The notes under the pieces were generated by a model. That model did no database searches. It was not told where the DNA came from and worked only from the letters and a program-made list of their open reading frames with translations. Made by a program: the position numbers and the translations under genes. From contig NC_092678.1 of NCBI RefSeq assembly GCF_964355755.1, positions 17,520,922 through 17,584,921 on the forward strand: DNA of 64,000 nucleotides, in the 5' to 3' direction. Positions 60,277-64,000 of this stretch are shown here, piece after piece; position 1 is the first letter of the stretch, and every line of letters starts with the position of its first letter. This stretch comes from Antedon mediterranea (lineage: Eukaryota > Echinodermata > Crinoidea > Comatulida > Antedonidae).

Positions 60277-60559
60277 CTGAAACATGAGAAGCGCAATGGC
60301 AAAGCCCAATGAAAATGGTGTTTTCGGCAATAAATTGTAAAAATAAGCCACAAAAAACAAACAAAAACTTCTTTTTTGTCTTTATTATACAAAGTTAAAA
60401 ATTAATATGATGTTTTCATACTGTTTTTGGATCTTTTTAATTGTTAATACATTTATTTGGAGTGAGTTTTGTCATGACATGACTGTAAACACTGAGCTAG
60501 GATCAGGAGGAGGCTTACGCGCGCCTGTAGACGCATTCATGAATGGATGCTGGTCATCT

Positions 60560-60598
60560 CGTACCCAAACCAACCCGTACCCAAACCAACCCGTACCC
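60560..60598. repeat. 16-bp tandem repeat, 2.4 copies
   Basis: cgtacccaaaccaacc repeated exactly, then a partial third copy. Confidence 0.9.
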
Positions 60599-60652
60599 AT
60601 AAAAACTCTTACCTATCTTGGTAAACCCCAGTTAAGTCTGAAGTCATAATGC

Positions 60653-62351
60653 AAATTTTACAGTATACAGTATTGTAAACAATATATGATTTATGAATAA
60701 ATTATAGCAATTCTTCTGCAATTTCTATAAACTCTAGGGGTAGAATCTGTAAATTCGTTTCTATAGAAATTATCTGTTTCTATAGATTAACATAGAATTC
60801 TAAAACTTCTATAGATAGAACATTTTTTGTAAGGGTAGTATATTGAAAGGGGGTAAAGTAGGCCTCCCAACGGATATTTTTTCCTTGATATAACCTTACC
60901 AATAATGAACTCATTCGCTTATAATTAATATTATCAATAATGTTAGGCGTTAATCAGGGCATATACAATTACGATGAATGCACAAAAGTTCGGAGTGTTA
61001 CAAGCATAATATAATAATTCATTACAGTATTATTAAATTATTAAAATTAATAGATAACAATAATTGGGGTTTTTTTTCAGTAAAAAAACATACTCGTAGT
61101 CCTAAATTCCTATAATGTTCAAGCCTACTGGTACCGTATTCAGTTTATGCAGATCGACTATTTGTTTAATATTATTGATTATAATAATATTGATTGATTG
61201 ACTGTTTATTGATTACATGCCATACTACCTATTCTCTTTTATTACCCTTAGAAATAAACCATACGTAATGGATTAGTATATAGGCATACACATTGTAGGC
61301 CTATTTACCACTAGGCTCCTAATATATTTATTCACGCTGATGAAGAAGTGTTTCTAAAGCTAGGTATTACATTTTCTATCTATGTACAATGATAAACAAT
61401 TAAATGTAAGTAATTTTAAAAAGTTCAATTGATTTGCAAATAAAAACATTACAATAAAAGAAATAAAATACGGGTAGATAAATTCCAGGTACCTAAACAA
61501 TTCCAGGTAATTGAAACACAAATTTGTATTCCAAAACATATAAATATGATTCATTTGCACTTTCTATAAAGATAACATTACATTTTATATGTTAATTCGT
61601 ATTAAATCTTAATTTTACAATCATATTATTCTACTGTTTTTTTTTATTCACGTTTGACTTCGTCGTGAGCGGTTGTGTTTATTCGGACCTCTCTCTAGGC
61701 CTCAAAAGTACTCTGGAAGTCTAGGCTATACCGGGGCAAACAGAATTTTTAACCACTTCGCATTGGTGGCTCAGGGGCACTCCCTAAGCCTAAGTAAAAC
61801 AACGAAACCAATTGGTGGATTAATGGCCTTTTAATTGCGGTTTACTCTTCGCATCGTAGTACTTCAACTACACAACGAAGCCATTTGGTGGATAATCAAC
61901 GATTTATTAGTCTACGGTATCAGCAAGGTAAGCGTATTGACTTCTCACACCTGAAACCAGGAAAAAATGTACACAACCAAAGATTAACATTTTCCGACGA
62001 AGCCTTTTGGTGGATAACTTTTCTGTTATTTTATCGGATGAATCGTTTTTTGATGTTTCTATTTTCACTTTTAACATTAACTGTATCGGTATTTTATATA
62101 CCATTGGGTTGCTGAATTCTTGGAATTCCATTTGATTGAATTGTGGATACGCTTACAATTGTATTTTGTAACGTGGACGGATACAGACGTGCTCAACACG
62201 AGCTATTTTTCGAGCGACGCGATATTTTTGCTGGACAGATACGGCATACAAGTAACCTTCCAATATGACTTTTAGTATGACTTCCTTTATTATTCATGCA
62301 TCAGTGCTTGTTCTTTTGATTAACAATGTGAAACATTTTCAACTTGTTGAC
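60653..62351. other. Intergenic region, no gene seen
   Basis: AT-rich. Between about 61750 and 62015 a motif close to acgaagccatttggtggat occurs four times at irregular spacing, probably a degraded repeat. The open frame 61885-62115 runs through it and is not supported as a gene. Confidence 0.5.
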
Positions 62352-62557
62352 TGTCACAGTATTGACATGATATACTATCTGCTGCCACCTACAGTTATGA
62401 CTCAACCAATAAATTATTTGCTGCCACCTATTGGGGGTTGACCTTTGGGGCTGAATAAAGGCACTTCGATATGGTTAATGCTACATGTGTGTGAGTCTGT
62501 TTATTACTGGGTTTGAATCTAATAAAGCATTCACCATCAAGCACATACATCACGACA
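62352..62557 (+). mobile_element. 5' LTR of Ty3/Gypsy-like retrotransposon
   Basis: Begins TGTCACAG and ends CACGACA, giving TGTC...GACA inverted tips, directly followed by the primer site. It has a repeated ctgccacct motif and two AATAAA signals (about 62453 and 62521). The left end is inferred, because the 3' LTR lies beyond the window. Confidence 0.6.
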
Positions 62558-62575
62558 TGGTGTCAGAATAGAGGT
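62558..62575 (+). other. Primer-binding site, tRNA-Leu-like
   Basis: tggtgtcagaa begins immediately after the LTR CA and is complementary to the 3' end of animal tRNA-Leu (…TGACACCA), a primer used by several Gypsy lineages. Confidence 0.65.
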
Positions 62576-62661
62576 TATAAAGAACGCACAGGTGAATTCA
62601 TTAATTGTGATTTTCGGAAAACAACGGAAAAATATAGACTTATAATAATCTACAACGCAGG

Positions 62662-64000
62662 ATGGCTGAATTAACAGGCATACCTATTCCATCCATCGAC
62701 TGGAAGACAACAAATTTGCCCGAAGCTCTACGTAAGTTCAAACGGACGTGCGAATTTATTTTTAATGGACCACTATCAGAAAAAGATGAGGTAATAAAAG
62801 TACAATACCTAATGTTATGGGTTGGCGACACAGGTCGAGACATCCGTGATGGCTGGGGTTTATCAGACGAACACAAGCAACAGCTTGCCCCACACTGGAC
62901 TGGATTTGATAATTATGTAAAACCTAAGTCAAACTTCAGAGTAGCTCGTTTCAGATTAAGGGCACTCAAACAAGAAGAACAAGAAACAGTAGATGCTTTC
63001 ATTACAAAGGCAAAACTGATTGCTGATGAATGTGAATTTACAGACAAACAGGAACAGTTACTAGACACATTAATTGCAGGCCTATATAATGATACTATAC
63101 GGCGCAAATTGATAGCACAAGACAAGGACATGACACTAGACGGTGCATTGAAAATTGTACGTGCATATGAAGGCACAAAAAGACAAATGGATGACATTGA
63201 AGGTACCAAGGCGATACAAGCTGTGAAATACAAGAGACAACCCAGACAAAAACCCAAATACAACACACACCATTGCTTGAACTGTGGTGAACAGCATGAA
63301 AGAAATGACACATGCCCTGCTGCGAATGAACACTGCTTTTACTGTAAGAAAGCAGCCCACAGAAGCAAGGTTTGCTTCAAAAAGAAAAAGGACTCTACTT
63401 TCAAGAAACAGTATAATAAGAAAAGAGTCAATCAACTGGGAGAAACAACACCACATCACGACGAAGATGACACAGGTAACAGTTTTGTACTTGATTCTCT
63501 TGAAAACAATGTGAATGCAGTGAAGACAGACACTCAAGCTTACGCCAATATTCAAATGACTGGCGACACCAATAGAACTGTTCGATGTAAACTCGACAGT
63601 GGTGCGGAAGTCAATGTTATGCCGATGCGAATATTCAGACAGCTATTTCCATCACAGACAGATGAGATGAACAAGCCTATGAATTTACATAGATCTAATG
63701 CAAAGCTAATTGCATATGGTGACAACAGCATAATAGCATATGGCACAAAGATGATCAAATGTACACACGGTAATACAACGAAAAAACTTTACTTTTACAT
63801 TACGGAGGATGACGGCAAGACAATGCTTAGTCTCAACACGTGCCTCGACTTAAAGCTAATTACACTAAACTGCATAGATACATGCATAAAGTGTCACAAG
63901 AAAAGTGATATATCTGAAATCACTTCATCCATAAGATTTGGACAAAACGGCGACGCCAAAGAAGACCTACTGTCACAATACAAGTCATGTTTCCAGGGAG
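62662..64000 (+). CDS. gag-pol: Gag-protease (start of gag-pol) of LTR retrotransposon, open at window end
   Basis: ATG 62662 (MAELTGIPIPSIDWK) opens a frame of 446 codons with no stop before the window edge. Residues 1-190 are Gag-like, with the RFRLRALKQEE-type capsid segment. Two zinc knuckles follow: C-x2-C-x3-H-x5-C at residue 205 and the canonical C-x2-C-x4-H-x4-C at residue 225. An aspartic protease has LDSGAEVNVMP with the active Asp at residue 312. The end (DLLSQYKSCFQG) is the usual linker just before reverse transcriptase. Gag and protease share one frame. This is a Ty3/Gypsy-type element, possibly of the Mag/SURL group judging by the double knuckle (inference). The intact frame suggests a young insertion. 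Confidence 0.9.
   Translation, partial: MAELTGIPIPSIDWKTTNLPEALRKFKRTCEFIFNGPLSEKDEVIKVQYLMLWVGDTGRDIRDGWGLSDEHKQQLAPHWTGFDNYVKPKSNFRVARFRLRALKQEEQETVDAFITKAKLIADECEFTDKQEQLLDTLIAGLYNDTIRRKLIAQDKDMTLDGALKIVRAYEGTKRQMDDIEGTKAIQAVKYKRQPRQKPKYNTHHCLNCGEQHERNDTCPAANEHCFYCKKAAHRSKVCFKKKKDSTFKKQYNKKRVNQLGETTPHHDEDDTGNSFVLDSLENNVNAVKTDTQAYANIQMTGDTNRTVRCKLDSGAEVNVMPMRIFRQLFPSQTDEMNKPMNLHRSNAKLIAYGDNSIIAYGTKMIKCTHGNTTKKLYFYITEDDGKTMLSLNTCLDLKLITLNCIDTCIKCHKKSDISEITSSIRFGQNGDAKEDLLSQYKSCFQG

Overview
The window is animal nuclear DNA. It is AT-rich, with GT-AG introns, LINE, Penelope-like and Ty3/Gypsy-like fragments, a tRNA-derived SINE, and many AGGCCTA tracts of the kind I associate with echinoderm and hemichordate genomes. 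A marine deuterostome invertebrate, most likely an echinoderm, is my best guess; nothing fixes the species. Most of the longer open frames are chance frames inside repeats. The real genes are split by introns and had to be read through splice sites.

Left part, 1-8.4 kb. A 122-bp-arm inverted repeat and a long T tract lie at the edge. A minus-strand gene at 3.7-5.4 kb encodes two PC4/SUB1-type single-stranded-DNA-binding domains followed by a complete ALKBH2-type DNA-repair dioxygenase domain with its iron and 2-oxoglutarate residues. Two introns can be placed exactly, and the first PC4 domain contains a frame break. A 183-aa gene of unknown function with a Cys/His cluster lies just upstream on the same strand. 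A 64-bp-arm palindrome whose arms read like a Penelope C-terminal tail lies at 7.4 kb.

8.4-13.1 kb. Long inverted repeats enclose a graveyard: an acidic coding remnant, a LINE 3' end, a 158-bp satellite and a Penelope-like reverse transcriptase remnant.

13-57 kb. This is an array of segmental duplications. On the minus strand it carries a large split gene for a leucine-rich-repeat (LRR) protein. An LRRNT cap exon at 56.8 kb is followed by nine 72-bp exons, each encoding exactly one 24-residue LRR and all separated by phase-2 introns, down to 16.4 kb; two further LRR exons are truncated. None of these exons is visible as a long ORF. The exon/intron cassette is the unit being duplicated, in two cassette families: about 2.2 kb on the N-terminal side, with LINE endonuclease debris, and 4-11 kb on the C-terminal side, with other repeats and a recurrent 48-codon small ORF. 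The membrane or C-terminal part and the signal-peptide exon were not found. A 3.4-kb terminal-inverted-repeat transposon (30714-34110) interrupts one repeat copy; intact copies in the window give its empty site and a 3-bp CGC target duplication. Inside it sits a 447-bp minisatellite-bearing element with its own 9-bp target duplication.

Right part, 57-64 kb. There is a possible small spliced transcript (58.2-59.2 kb), a possible minus-strand coding exon (60.1-60.3 kb), and then the 5' end of a Ty3/Gypsy-like LTR retrotransposon: LTR, tRNA-Leu-like primer site, and a gag-protease ORF that is open to the window edge.
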